Shown here: piece by piece, positions 19,217-28,250 of the stretch
How the letters are laid out: every line of letters begins with the position of its first letter
Position numbering within the stretch: the first letter of the stretch is position 1
Source: Bdellovibrionota bacterium
GTDB lineage: Bacteria > Bdellovibrionota > UBA1018 > CAUJDS01
NCBI GenBank assembly: GCA_963169695.1
Contig: CAUJDS010000060.1
Span: 1-64,000 of the forward strand
DNA length: 64,000 bases
Direction of reading: 5' to 3'
Position numbers and translations under genes: made by a program
The notes under the pieces: model-generated
The model's database searches: none
Seen by the model: only the letters and a program-made list of their open reading frames with translations
Told to the model about the DNA's origin: nothing

Positions 19217-20080
19217 CTAGTCCTCAAAGAAGCTGCCTGAGTCTTCTCGTACGCTTTCGGGAGGTTCTACCTCGTCATTGTTGGGGTAGTCGTCCGAATT
19301 GATCGGTGGACTATCTACATCGCTCTGTGTCGCGTCATTCTTGGGTTCTGCTGTTGGGCTTGGATTGGCGGGCTTTATTGGATCCTCATCAATCAATCGA
19401 TCCTGGTAGTCTTGCCGTATCTCTTCGTCCGTAGGTTCATCACTTGCTGGCTGGCGAGGTTCCCAACGCTTAACTTTGCCCTGAGATTCCGTAGCCGGGG
19501 ACTTAGTCTCTCGGGCACCGCTAGGAAAGGGTTTAGGTCCACCGAGTGGTGGCGCAATGTTCATACCTTTGGAGTGGTCGTGCGCTATTCCATCGTGTTT
19601 CTCTTCCCAGATCTCTCGTGGCGCTTTTTTTTCGCCTGCTGGAGACCGAGTGGCTTCGCTATTTGAAGAGGAGTTGGTTTCTTTTTCGGCATATCGAAAA
19701 ATAGCCCATGAATAAATTCCTAAGAAAAGAACCGTTACACTTGCCCAAATGGCTGAGCGGCTTCTCCATCCGCGCTGAGGAGCGCGTTGTGTGAATTTGG
19801 TAATCTCTTCTTCGATGCGATCCTTCTCCGATTTCTGAAGATTGAATTGAGATTCCACTTCCTTCAGTGCAGTTGAAGCTTTAGCGGATTTCTTCTGGCG
19901 TACGTTTTGAAGAGCATCAAAGAGGTCGACGATGGGATCCGTGGGGGTTTTCGTCGTATCGATGAATCCCGTAGGTTCTTCAAGACCGTCGGGCCTATCT
20001 GGCAGATGGAGTCCTTGCTTTTTACTTTTCGGGGACTTCTTTGAATCGTCAGCCAAGATCGGCACCTTCCTATGCTTCAT
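19217..20080 (-). CDS. Single-pass membrane protein with acidic/Pro-rich tail
   Basis: A 287-residue protein of unknown function. A Lys/Ser-rich cytoplasmic stretch is followed by a helical, possibly coiled-coil segment (residues 55-95), one membrane helix (SAIWASVTVLFLGIYSWAIF) and a long low-complexity extracytoplasmic tail rich in Pro, Glu, Asp and Asn, ending EDSGSFFED. The start is uncertain: ATG 20080 has no SD, while a TTG at 20056 has AGGAAGG eight bases upstream. It lies upstream of tmk with a 49-base gap and might be cotranscribed. I recognise no family. Confidence 0.55.
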   Translation of the reverse strand: MKHRKVPILADDSKKSPKSKKQGLHLPDRPDGLEEPTGFIDTTKTPTDPIVDLFDALQNVRQKKSAKASTALKEVESQFNLQKSEKDRIEEEITKFTQRAPQRGWRSRSAIWASVTVLFLGIYSWAIFRYAEKETNSSSNSEATRSPAGEKKAPREIWEEKHDGIAHDHSKGMNIAPPLGGPKPFPSGARETKSPATESQGKVKRWEPRQPASDEPTDEEIRQDYQDRLIDEDPIKPANPSPTAEPKNDATQSDVDSPPINSDDYPNNDEVEPPESVREDSGSFFED

Positions 20081-20162
20081 GTAGGATAGCACGCGTAGAC
20101 TGGACCCACCTGATAGGCAAAATCGGCCTTGTTCGGTAGGCGGACGGCAGTTTTTTGGCAAA

Positions 20163-20205
20163 AAAAAACCGATGATTCAAATCCATTTTGAATCATCGGT
20201 TTTTT
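20163..20205 (-). terminator. Strong intrinsic terminator
   Basis: A perfect 19-base inverted repeat (20163-20181 and 20187-20205) with a five-base loop. Arms are A-rich on the outside, so the stem is followed by a T-run in both directions and could act bidirectionally. It sits 60 bases past the stop of the barrel gene 20266-21141, whose transcript it most likely ends. Confidence 0.9.
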
Positions 20206-20265
20206 CCTTAGCAACTTGGCACATCCTAGTGCCTAGCTGCTTAGGAAAGTTGTTCAGCAGTCCTA

Positions 20266-21141
20266 CTAAAACACCGTTCCGGAAATTTCCATTCCGATAG
20301 ACGTTGAATTAATATTGAAGGCTTGCTTTGGTCGAAGCTGAATATAAGGGTTAAAGCTTAGCTTCTTGGTAACGTTCCAAACAACCCCTGGCTGGAGCAA
20401 CATCAAAACGCCGCCAGCTGAGCCGCGGTCAATTTCGTCTGCAAGCGCAAAGCTAGCAGAGCCAGAAGGATAGTACTCAAAGCGTGCCAAGAATCGGAAA
20501 TTAACGTTCTCAGAAAGCTGGTAGTCCATTTCTGGGTAGAACTCAATTCCTAGGATGGTTTGTGGTTCGTTTGGACGTCGGCCGTAGAAATATGCGCGAA
20601 GTGTAGACCACTGTCCGTAAGACCAACGGCTTCCTTGAAAAGTATGATTCAAGAAATTGCTGAAACCTGGAGCGATTGCCAACGAGTTATTGGATCCATC
20701 ACCCAATGGAAGTTCAGCGTGAATTTCGCCATAGAGGGTCGTGTTGCCAGATTGTGAAGTGTACATCGCATTGTCTTTGAAGCCGATGCGAGGATTCTTC
20801 CATCGTGTCTGTCCAAGTTGGGTGCCGTTTCCGCCAACTAACTGGGTATTGAGGCGCGGATTAAAAAAAGCAGCTTGATCTGCATTGAATTTATAGCCCA
20901 ATCGAGGAGAGCTATAAAGATTCAGGGTGTCTCCGTCTGGATTGGTGCGAGAAGGATCCTTAATGCCTGGACCAGTAACTTCTCCCCAGTAAGTGAGAAG
21001 CAGGCTGTCTTTGAGACTCTTGGATGTTGCAACAGATTGGCTATCTGAAGCTGCAAATGCTGATGCTGATGCCAGCATCGCAATCGCTGTCAAATAACCT
21101 GTAACAGTCGAGTGATTTTTTTTCATGGAAATGGTTCTCAT
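20266..21141 (-). CDS. Putative outer-membrane beta-barrel protein
   Basis: A 291-residue protein with a signal peptide (KKNHSTVTGYLTAIAMLASASAFA, cleavage near AFA-AS). The mature part consists of repeated strands rich in Gly, Asn and aromatic residues and ends in GMEISGTVF, a C-terminal Phe typical of outer-membrane barrels. It contains LGIEFYPEMDYQL and FLARFEYYPSG, which read as paired strands. The start may be ATG 21141 or ATG 21126. The 230-base gap upstream to pnp is AT-rich and probably carries its promoter; the perfect hairpin downstream ends its transcript. Confidence 0.7.
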   Translation of the reverse strand: MRTISMKKNHSTVTGYLTAIAMLASASAFAASDSQSVATSKSLKDSLLLTYWGEVTGPGIKDPSRTNPDGDTLNLYSSPRLGYKFNADQAAFFNPRLNTQLVGGNGTQLGQTRWKNPRIGFKDNAMYTSQSGNTTLYGEIHAELPLGDGSNNSLAIAPGFSNFLNHTFQGSRWSYGQWSTLRAYFYGRRPNEPQTILGIEFYPEMDYQLSENVNFRFLARFEYYPSGSASFALADEIDRGSAGGVLMLLQPGVVWNVTKKLSFNPYIQLRPKQAFNINSTSIGMEISGTVF

Positions 21142-21371
21142 ACCTTTCTTAAATGTTAAATACGTCTTCCTATTCAGGGAGGACGTCTTTTACCTTATTC
21201 GTCCACGCATCGCACGGTTTATCTATCAACCGATTTACGACGACTGCGCGGTACGTCAAAAGTTTGCATATATAAACAGATGTGTCGGGTATCCGTCAAT
21301 GAAAAAGATGCATTGCATGATATTTTTACACGGATAAACTAAATTAAATCAACTTACTTAATTTAATAAGT

Positions 21372-23651
21372 TCAATCTTGTGGAGGACGGGATCCGACGG
21401 GACGGGGTCCACGGCCACCGCCGCTGCCACCACGTGGAGGAAAGCCTCCGCGACGTCCGCCGCCACCACCGCTGTCTCGTCCGCCACCAGGTCTTCCGCC
21501 ACCGCCAGAGGAGGACGGAGGGGTCCAGCCTTCCGGAGGAGTGAGAAGCGCCTTGCGGGACAAACGGATTCGTCCTGTGGGGTCTACTTCAATACACTTT
21601 ACTTCCAGCTTATCGCCTTCTTTGAGGTAATCCCCTACTTGGTTGACCCGTTCATAGGCGATTTCGGAAACGTGAAGCAATCCTTCCTGACTTGGAAGGA
21701 TCTCAACAAATGCTCCAAAATCTACTACGCGTTTCACGGTGCCTTGGTACACGCGACCTTCTTCAGGCTCAGAAGTAAGTCCCACGATGATCTCTTGGGC
21801 GCGTTTCATCGCTTCAGAATCCGTGGAAGCGATTCGAACCATTCCGTCGTCATTGATATCGACTTTGCAACCTGTCTCAGCAACGATTGCTTTGATCTGC
21901 TTGCCTCCGGGTCCAATAACCAATGCGATTTTATCTTTTGGAACCATGACCGTCTGAATGCGTGGTGCAAATTCGGACATCTCAGTGCTGGCACTTTGAA
22001 TAGTTTCGGCCATTCGTCCGAGAATGTGCAATCGACCTTCGCGGGCCTGAGAAAGAGCCTTTTCCAGAATCTCTTTGTTCACGCCTTCAATTTTGATGTC
22101 CATCTGAATGGCGGTGACGCCATCTTTTGTACCGGCAACCTTGAAATCCATATCACCAAGGTGGTCTTCGTCGCCTAAGATGTCAGAAAGGATGGCGACT
22201 CGCTCACCCTCTTTGATCAATCCCATGGCGATACCTGCAACAGGCTTTGGAATGGGCACGCCTGCAGCCATCAAGGCCATAGAAGAACTACAAACAGATC
22301 CCATAGACGAAGAGCCGTTGCTCTCGAGGGTCTCGCATACCACTCGAATGGTGTAAGGGAATTCCTCAAAGCTTGGCAACACGCCTTGGATCGCGCGCTG
22401 AGCGAGGGCGCCGTGACCAATTTCGCGTCGACTCTGTCCGCCCATACGACCCACTTCACCTACGCTGAAAGGAGGGAAGTTGTAGTGGAACAAAAATTTA
22501 CGCATGGAGTTTTCGAATAGGCTGTCGACGATTTGCTCGTCATCGGCTGTTCCGAGCGTGACAGCTGCAAGGACTTGGGTTTCGCCGCGAGTGAAAAGAG
22601 CACTACCGTGGGCACGTGGCAATAGTCCAGTCTCAGTGTCGATTTGTCGAATCAGTTTGGTGTCTCGTCCATCGATGCGCTTTCCATCCGTCAGGATCAT
22701 TTCACGCATCATTTGGTACTGAAGATCTTCGAGCGCATGAGCGGCTTCTTTTTTCTTAGCTTTTGCTGCTTCAGGATCTGATTTAATCAGCGATTCTGGA
22801 ACCAAGGTTTCCATCACCTTTTTCTTGGTCTCTTTGACGTGATCGTATCGTAATTTCTTTTCCCGAGTGGCGAGGGATTTTGCAATTCCTTCTTTGGCTT
22901 GCGCATGAACGGCCTTTACTACTTCCGCGTCTTTGGGTTTTGGCACGAAGGCTCGCTTTGGAACTCCTGCGAGGTCGCGAAGTTCTTGGATCACTTTGAT
23001 GACGTTCTTGATTTCGTCGTGTGCTTTGAGAATGGCTTCAAGGAGCGCTTCCTCAGTTGCTTCTCGTGCACCACCTTCGACCATCATGATGGCCTTCTCA
23101 GTTCCAGATACCAAAATTTCGAGATCAGGCTTTACTTCAGGATTGCTCAAAAGGGTCCAGCCTGGATTAACAAAAAGCTCTCCATCGATGCGTCCAATTC
23201 GGCAAGCTGCGACGGGACCGTTGAACGGGATGTCCGAAAGGTGCAACGCTGCAGAAGCTGCGATAGCGGCTGGAGAATCAAGGTCTAATGTTGGATCGAG
23301 AGACAAGATCGTAACGACCACTTGTGTTTCGTTGTAGAAGCCCTCTGGAAAAAGAGGACGCATAGGTCGGTCAATCATTCGTGCCGACAATGTGGCTTCT
23401 GAAGAAGGTCGACCTTCTCTTCGAAAAAAGCTGCCAGGAATTTTTCCGGCTGCGTAGAATTTTTCTGAAAATTCTACGGTAAGAGGAAAGAAATCAATTC
23501 CTTCTTTGGGTTCACTGGATGCAACGGCCGTTGCGAGGATTCGCGTATCGCCGTAGCTGACAAGTACTGAGCTAGCTTGTTTGGCAAGCTTGCCTGTTTC
23601 GATAGTGAGTGTTTGACCACCAAGTTCACATTTTACACGTTGGGTAGACAT
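21372..23651 (-). CDS. pnp: Polynucleotide phosphorylase with RGG-type tail
   Basis: 3'-5' exoribonuclease (759 residues; family about 700). Two RNase PH domains surround an all-helical domain; KH appears as [12 protein letters not shown] and S1 as [40 protein letters not shown] and [11 protein letters not shown] are conserved catalytic-core segments. After S1 there is a tail of about 48 residues that is almost only Gly, Arg, Pro and Ser with several RGG/GRG units. AGGAGG stands 8 bases before ATG. It follows rpsO in the usual rpsO-pnp order. Confidence 0.97.
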   Translation of the reverse strand: MSTQRVKCELGGQTLTIETGKLAKQASSVLVSYGDTRILATAVASSEPKEGIDFFPLTVEFSEKFYAAGKIPGSFFRREGRPSSEATLSARMIDRPMRPLFPEGFYNETQVVVTILSLDPTLDLDSPAAIAASAALHLSDIPFNGPVAACRIGRIDGELFVNPGWTLLSNPEVKPDLEILVSGTEKAIMMVEGGAREATEEALLEAILKAHDEIKNVIKVIQELRDLAGVPKRAFVPKPKDAEVVKAVHAQAKEGIAKSLATREKKLRYDHVKETKKKVMETLVPESLIKSDPEAAKAKKKEAAHALEDLQYQMMREMILTDGKRIDGRDTKLIRQIDTETGLLPRAHGSALFTRGETQVLAAVTLGTADDEQIVDSLFENSMRKFLFHYNFPPFSVGEVGRMGGQSRREIGHGALAQRAIQGVLPSFEEFPYTIRVVCETLESNGSSSMGSVCSSSMALMAAGVPIPKPVAGIAMGLIKEGERVAILSDILGDEDHLGDMDFKVAGTKDGVTAIQMDIKIEGVNKEILEKALSQAREGRLHILGRMAETIQSASTEMSEFAPRIQTVMVPKDKIALVIGPGGKQIKAIVAETGCKVDINDDGMVRIASTDSEAMKRAQEIIVGLTSEPEEGRVYQGTVKRVVDFGAFVEILPSQEGLLHVSEIAYERVNQVGDYLKEGDKLEVKCIEVDPTGRIRLSRKALLTPPEGWTPPSSSGGGGRPGGGRDSGGGGGRRGGFPPRGGSGGGRGPRPVGSRPPQD

Positions 23652-23743
23652 AGAGGACCTCCTGTTGTGCGAATCGGAGCCCTCTTAGGATCCCAAGTTC
23701 GCTGGTAATAATTTATTGCGTGCGGAAAATAAGGAGTGATGTC

Positions 23744-24022
23744 TTACTTTCGCAAATTCAATGTTTGAAGAATCGTGGCGTAACGCGCCTGACTTTCGTT
23801 CCTCAAATAATTGAGGAGGCGGCGTCGCTGCCCAACGAGTTTCAGAAGACCTCGGCGGGTAGAGAAATCTTTCTTATGCTCTTTGAGGTGGCCGGTGAGG
23901 TCATTGATTCGGCGAGTGAGAAGTCCAACTTGAACTTCTGTCTTGCCGGTATTGGTAGCTCCGCCACTCAACTGGGCGACGATTTCTGCTTTCTTATCCT
24001 TGAGTTCTGACTTACTGATCAT
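23744..24022 (-). CDS. rpsO: 30S ribosomal protein S15
   Basis: 92 residues, close to the usual 89. It contains the S15 signature [39 protein letters not shown]. It binds the central domain of 16S rRNA. The frame is open upstream to 24070, but the start at 24022 matches the family N-terminus. It precedes pnp by 92 bases, a conserved arrangement. Confidence 0.97.
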   Translation of the reverse strand: MISKSELKDKKAEIVAQLSGGATNTGKTEVQVGLLTRRINDLTGHLKEHKKDFSTRRGLLKLVGQRRRLLNYLRNESQARYATILQTLNLRK

Positions 24023-24098
24023 TGCTTCTACTTCTTCTTTCTTTTTCTTTATATAGGTGCTGAATCTCATACCTCCGATCAGGCATAATGAAAAGAGC

Positions 24099-25103
24099 CT
24101 ATTGAGAAGTTGATTTTTTTGGTTTAATTTTAGGTTTTGCCGGTGGGTCAGGAGATTCCAATTCGAGAGAACCTCGAAGGTAGTCTCTTAGCTTTTCGAG
24201 CACGCGGGTTTCTATTTGGCGTACCCTTTCTCGAGTAAGACCATATTCGTCGGCTACTTCTTGGAGGGTCTTGGGTTGTTCAGCAAGGAGTCGCTCTCGG
24301 AAAACTTTGAGTTCTCGCTCGGCCAGGGTTTCGGCAAATGCTGGCAGCTTGTCCTTAAGAATGTCTAGCTGTTCATGATGCAGAAGGGCCTGGTCAGCAC
24401 CTTCTGTGGGATCTTGGAGGAACCCAAGAAACCGAGAGCCGGAATCAGAATCCGAATCGACCGGTGCATCCAGAGAAACTTCTGATCCGGTCGAACCCAG
24501 GCGCTGTTGCATTTCTACGACGTCTTTTTCGCGAACGTCTAACCGCTGGGCAAGGAGCTTGGGGGCGGCCACAATACCTTGGGCTTCCAGGCGCTGTTTT
24601 TCGCGGACGAGCTGATAAAAAAGCTTCTTTTGGGCCTGAGTTGTACCAATTTTGACCAGTCGAAAATTATCTAAAATGTACTTAAGAATGTAGGAGCGTA
24701 TCCACCAGGAAGCGTAATAGCTCAGTCGAGCGCCCTTGGTGGGGTCGTATTTTGAGACCGCTTTCATCAAGCCGATATTACCTTCTTGAATCAAATCCAT
24801 GGTATTGGCGTAAACAGAACGATACTCAAATGCGATTTTGACTACGAGACGGAGATTGGCCGTAACGAGACTTTTTGCAGCGTCGAGATCTCCTTCCTCG
24901 TGGAGCTTCTTTGCGAGGGCGAGTTCCTCGTCCGGCTCAAGAAGGGCATAACGCGAAAGCTCCTTCATGTAGCGTTGCAGGGGATCCGATGGAGAATAGG
25001 GGACTATTCCAGTCTTTTGGGTCACCAACGGGGATTTGATGTCCTCGTCCAACCCGTCCGGCTGCTCACTTAGCTCCGTTTGGTCTTTGGGTTTGATTGT
25101 CAT
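24099..25103 (-). CDS. rpoH: RNA polymerase sigma factor, RpoH-like
   Basis: Sigma-70 family, 334 residues from ATG 25103. Region 1.2/2 is seen in [25 protein letters not shown] and [51 protein letters not shown] is region 2.2-2.4. The RpoH-box-like [14 protein letters not shown] follows, and region 4 is [27 protein letters not shown]. This supports a heat-shock-type sigma-32 role, with the target promoters unknown. It carries a Pro/Lys-rich C-terminal tail. It lies upstream of rpsO by 76 bases and divergent from the gene at 25140. Confidence 0.88.
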   Translation of the reverse strand: MTIKPKDQTELSEQPDGLDEDIKSPLVTQKTGIVPYSPSDPLQRYMKELSRYALLEPDEELALAKKLHEEGDLDAAKSLVTANLRLVVKIAFEYRSVYANTMDLIQEGNIGLMKAVSKYDPTKGARLSYYASWWIRSYILKYILDNFRLVKIGTTQAQKKLFYQLVREKQRLEAQGIVAAPKLLAQRLDVREKDVVEMQQRLGSTGSEVSLDAPVDSDSDSGSRFLGFLQDPTEGADQALLHHEQLDILKDKLPAFAETLAERELKVFRERLLAEQPKTLQEVADEYGLTRERVRQIETRVLEKLRDYLRGSLELESPDPPAKPKIKPKKSTSQ

Positions 25104-25139
25104 GAGAGATCTATTTACCCTAATTGGATGGGGTGATCT

Positions 25140-26000
25140 ATGGAAAGGCGTTGCGTTATGATCGCAATCTGGTTGATAGTACCTATCATTTTTGCTCAAG
25201 CTACAACGTCTCAGGACTGGTGTAGCCGAGCGCTCTTAGGGGATTTAAAGACAGCGTCTTCTTCTGGTCAGTCGCAGCGGAGGTGGATGGCGATCGTAGA
25301 TCCTGAAGTGTCTTTAGCGGTTGCCCTCGATTCGGGAGCTCATTCTGACGTGGATTCTCAACGAGCGGCTAGTGCCATTGCTGCAATGAGAGGGCTTGCT
25401 CGGACCCTGCTTGGTCAATCGATGGGCGAGGGGGTTGACTCAACGAAGCGCCTTCTGGCGATTCGCGGTTTGACAGCCTTGGGCGAGTCGAGTGACCTTG
25501 TGGAACTTCGCAAGCTGGAGGGCAGGTACAGTGAAGGATTGGATCATGCGGTCTGGCGTGCCCGGCTTGTCATCGAAAATAGAGTCCATTCACCGGGCGA
25601 GGTCTTTCGCTATGGGCGAGTTTTGGAGTCCTCACTCGGCAATCGAGTTCAGGCGCAGCTTCGTCAGGTTATGGTTGAGCGGCAGATCTATTCATCAGCG
25701 CTCCTGGGTCTTTTAAATGAAGTTGAAAGAAACCTCCGGTACTTTTCAGAAGTAGAGCTGAGAGTTCTTTTGGATCAATTTCTTTTGGTTCAAAATCCGT
25801 GGCCAGAAGGCGCTGTGCGACTCTTGGGCAAGGTCATCGAGATTTCTTCTGATCAAAAAAAATCCAAGCCCACGCTTTTGCCAGCCCACGCAGAGGTGCT
25901 TCAGGATTTTGCAGATCGTGCAAAGAGGTCCGCCAACTTTGGCTATGATGCCAAATTTGCAGCATCGGTCCGCGACGTACTACGTCTCGATCGACGTTAG
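25140..26000 (+). CDS. Exported hypothetical helical protein
   Basis: A 286-residue protein beginning with a hydrophobic signal-like segment (MIAIWLIVPIIFAQATTSQ), preceded by a few charged residues; ATG 25140 or 25158 are both possible starts. The remainder is predicted mostly helical with repeated short helix pairs, suggestive of HEAT-like repeats, but no family is recognised. Its stop overlaps the stop of the convergent gene at 25997 by four bases. Confidence 0.55.
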   Translation: MERRCVMIAIWLIVPIIFAQATTSQDWCSRALLGDLKTASSSGQSQRRWMAIVDPEVSLAVALDSGAHSDVDSQRAASAIAAMRGLARTLLGQSMGEGVDSTKRLLAIRGLTALGESSDLVELRKLEGRYSEGLDHAVWRARLVIENRVHSPGEVFRYGRVLESSLGNRVQAQLRQVMVERQIYSSALLGLLNEVERNLRYFSEVELRVLLDQFLLVQNPWPEGAVRLLGKVIEISSDQKKSKPTLLPAHAEVLQDFADRAKRSANFGYDAKFAASVRDVLRLDRR

Positions 26001-26734
26001 TCTTGTTTCTTCCTTCGTCGAAGAAGAATGATGACTAGGATCGCGCCACCAAGAATGAGGAGTAGATTTGACATCCCGCCTTCTTTCTTGGGCTTCTCTG
26101 GTTTGTCAGACGCGCCTTCAATATCGACACTTGGAAAGACCGTGCCTTGAGAGACGGTGTCCGGAATTTTGGAAGAATCAAAGAGATTGGTATCGGCTTG
26201 CTTGACATTAAGTCCCCCCGACTTGCGGAAGACCTTCAGGGTCTTTACGAGGTTGTCCATGTCTTGGAGGTAGTTCTGGTACTTGGCTTTGTTGACAGAA
26301 AAAGTGACGAGTACGCCAATGTCTTTTTTCACAGTGGCAATGTATCGGGTGTAGAAGCCAGGTAGCTCGGACTCTAAGTGAAGGGAGTCTACCCACGCAT
26401 GGTCGTTGATGTTGATGGTCTTGGCATACTTAGGTTCTGACTTTACGGATTTGCCGTTGAGTCCTTGGTAGGTCTTGGCTTGTTTCAAATGCGTCAGGTA
26501 TTGATCGAGGCTGTCTTGATCTCCGCGCAGTTTGGCGGCGAGGATCACAATGGCATCTTTTTTCTTGGCTGCGTCTGAGCTTTGGCAAACCCACTCGGCA
26601 CCCTCAAGGTTGCAATTCCACTGTGGCGGATATTCAAACTCTACAAACTGGTTAGCAAAGCGAGAAGCGTGCGCATTTGCAGAAATAACTAAAACTACCC
26701 CAAGACCCAGCCAGCGCATTTTGAATCCACTCAT
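25997..26734 (-). CDS. Exported protein with C-terminal membrane-anchor/sorting-like tail
   Basis: A 245-residue protein with a signal peptide (cleavage near NAHA-S). The globular part resembles short exported domains of about 150 residues that begin FVEFEYPPQWNC. It holds a Cys pair (C41 and C50). The C-terminus is tripartite: a Pro/Lys/Glu linker, GGMSNLLLILGGAILVIILL, then RRRKKQD. That layout is seen in anchored or sorted surface proteins (GlyGly-CTERM-like) or in a simple tail anchor; I cannot tell which. Confidence 0.6.
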   Translation of the reverse strand: MSGFKMRWLGLGVVLVISANAHASRFANQFVEFEYPPQWNCNLEGAEWVCQSSDAAKKKDAIVILAAKLRGDQDSLDQYLTHLKQAKTYQGLNGKSVKSEPKYAKTININDHAWVDSLHLESELPGFYTRYIATVKKDIGVLVTFSVNKAKYQNYLQDMDNLVKTLKVFRKSGGLNVKQADTNLFDSSKIPDTVSQGTVFPSVDIEGASDKPEKPKKEGGMSNLLLILGGAILVIILLRRRKKQD

Positions 26735-26869
26735 ACTCCCATTATGCTCGATTTCTCAAAGGGTTCTAGTGGAAAAGGTTCCTCTTTTAGCGAGTTCACC
26801 CGGGCAAATGAATCGTCATCTATGCTTTGACATGTCTTGTTGCGTCAAAGTCTCGAATTTACTTCAGCA

Positions 26870-28114
26870 CTACTTCACGGGGCGCTTCACGAGGAAGCCC
26901 TCCTCAATCCAGACTTCTTTAAGGTATTTGACGATGGTGAGTGCTGCTTCCTTTTCTTTGAGGCTGCTGACTCGGGCATGGGCAATCATTTCGACCGGTT
27001 TTCCGTCGGTGGTGACCGTAAAGACGTCTAGGCTTTCACCCAGGGTGACGCCGTCGTCTTTGCCTTTATCGATCTTGATCATCTGAAAGCGATCATTGAC
27101 TCGTTGCACGCGCGCTTCGAGAGGGTAGTATTCGACGAATTCCTTTTTGTCGTCAGCTTTGGGGTCTTTGGAAAAGCGGTTTTTCTTATCCTTGCCCCAA
27201 AGTTGAAGGCTGACTCCGCCGCCAACTTGCCACCCATTGGGAGCGTTGGTTCCCCAGAGTCCTTTGGCATAGTGAGCACTGAATCGAAAGGTCTCAGAAA
27301 TATCGTAGGCCGCTTCTACTCGTAGCGTGATGAGAGATGGGTCGCGTACGCCTACGGCACAGCTGTCGTTTCCGAGATTGCCGAAGCACGGATTCTGAGT
27401 CGAAAGTGCGCTCGTCTTCGTGGTCAAGGAATGAAAGCCGTAGACCATGGCATTCAAATTGAGGCCGGAGACAAGTCCATTTAACTGAAGGCCCGTCGAC
27501 CAAGGAATGCCGTGAGAGTAGTCGTCCGTACGATAACGAAATCCCGATCCGCCCGAGAGCCGCAAACTTCTCACGGAGTCCTCAATAATAGGGATGGCGA
27601 GAAAGGCGCCCGCTGTTCCTTCGTGAATGCCTTCTCCTAGGGCTGGGGCTGCACCAGTAATGGAATAAGCCGGAAACTCCCACTGAAATTGCAGATTGGC
27701 TTCGATTCCACTTTTGGATTTCAGCAAAAACCAATTCAAGCCTACCGTTTGATCTGCGAGTCCCGTTTTGTCGCCGGTTTTGGCAGCTGTTGTGTTCTCA
27801 GTAGAAACGCGTGCAAAGGATAGCCGCCCATAGATCGTCCAATCGGTCCAAAGCACAAACTTGGCGTCCACATCCAGCATCGAGCGCGTGTAATTCTGAA
27901 ACCCGGTGCTTGTCACCAAATTTCCGGTGGATCCATAGTTGGAGGTGGATCGGTAGTAAGAAAAGCTCGGAGCCAATTCTACTCCTTCGAGCGTGTGCCT
28001 TTCGTCTTTCCAGGGATGGAAGAGAGAATCCGCTTGAGCATAGGATCCCACCAGTCCAAGGACCAATCCCAAGAGCACTAACTGATTTGCTTTTTTTAAC
28101 GCGTTCAACCTCAC
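26870..28114 (-). CDS. Outer-membrane-type protein with C-terminal FlgT_C-like domain
   Basis: A 414-residue exported protein; the signal peptide is LVLLGLVLGLVGSYAQA. The central 250 residues read as a beta-barrel with many aromatic and Gly residues and end near VGGGVSLQLWG. A separate C-terminal domain of about 80 residues carries a V-x-x-V, I-x-ID-x-G-x-x-DGV-x-x-G-x-x-L-x-VF pattern, similar to FlgT C-terminal-type domains; this is an inference from pattern. Start codon uncertain (GTG 28114, or TTG 28108); no ATG is near. Confidence 0.65.
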   Translation of the reverse strand: MRLNALKKANQLVLLGLVLGLVGSYAQADSLFHPWKDERHTLEGVELAPSFSYYRSTSNYGSTGNLVTSTGFQNYTRSMLDVDAKFVLWTDWTIYGRLSFARVSTENTTAAKTGDKTGLADQTVGLNWFLLKSKSGIEANLQFQWEFPAYSITGAAPALGEGIHEGTAGAFLAIPIIEDSVRSLRLSGGSGFRYRTDDYSHGIPWSTGLQLNGLVSGLNLNAMVYGFHSLTTKTSALSTQNPCFGNLGNDSCAVGVRDPSLITLRVEAAYDISETFRFSAHYAKGLWGTNAPNGWQVGGGVSLQLWGKDKKNRFSKDPKADDKKEFVEYYPLEARVQRVNDRFQMIKIDKGKDDGVTLGESLDVFTVTTDGKPVEMIAHARVSSLKEKEAALTIVKYLKEVWIEEGFLVKRPVK

Positions 28115-28250
28115 ACCTCAGCCAAGATTCTAGCACGATTTTTTTGGGATGCTATTGCGAGGAGCGTGCCATTTCTTAGGTTTGGTGCAATGGGCCATGA
28201 TCGACGTGTGGTATGACCGAAGATTACATAGAGAAAAGGAAATAAAGCCC

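Noticed and set aside
21320-21371. AT-rich TAAATTAA/TTAATTTA pair after pnp as terminator
   Set aside because: Eight-base AT-only arms give a weak stem; termination cannot be supported.
21378-22178. 266-codon plus-strand open frame opposite pnp
   Set aside because: Antisense of well-conserved pnp codons; low-complexity Ala/Thr start arises from the Gly/Arg tail.
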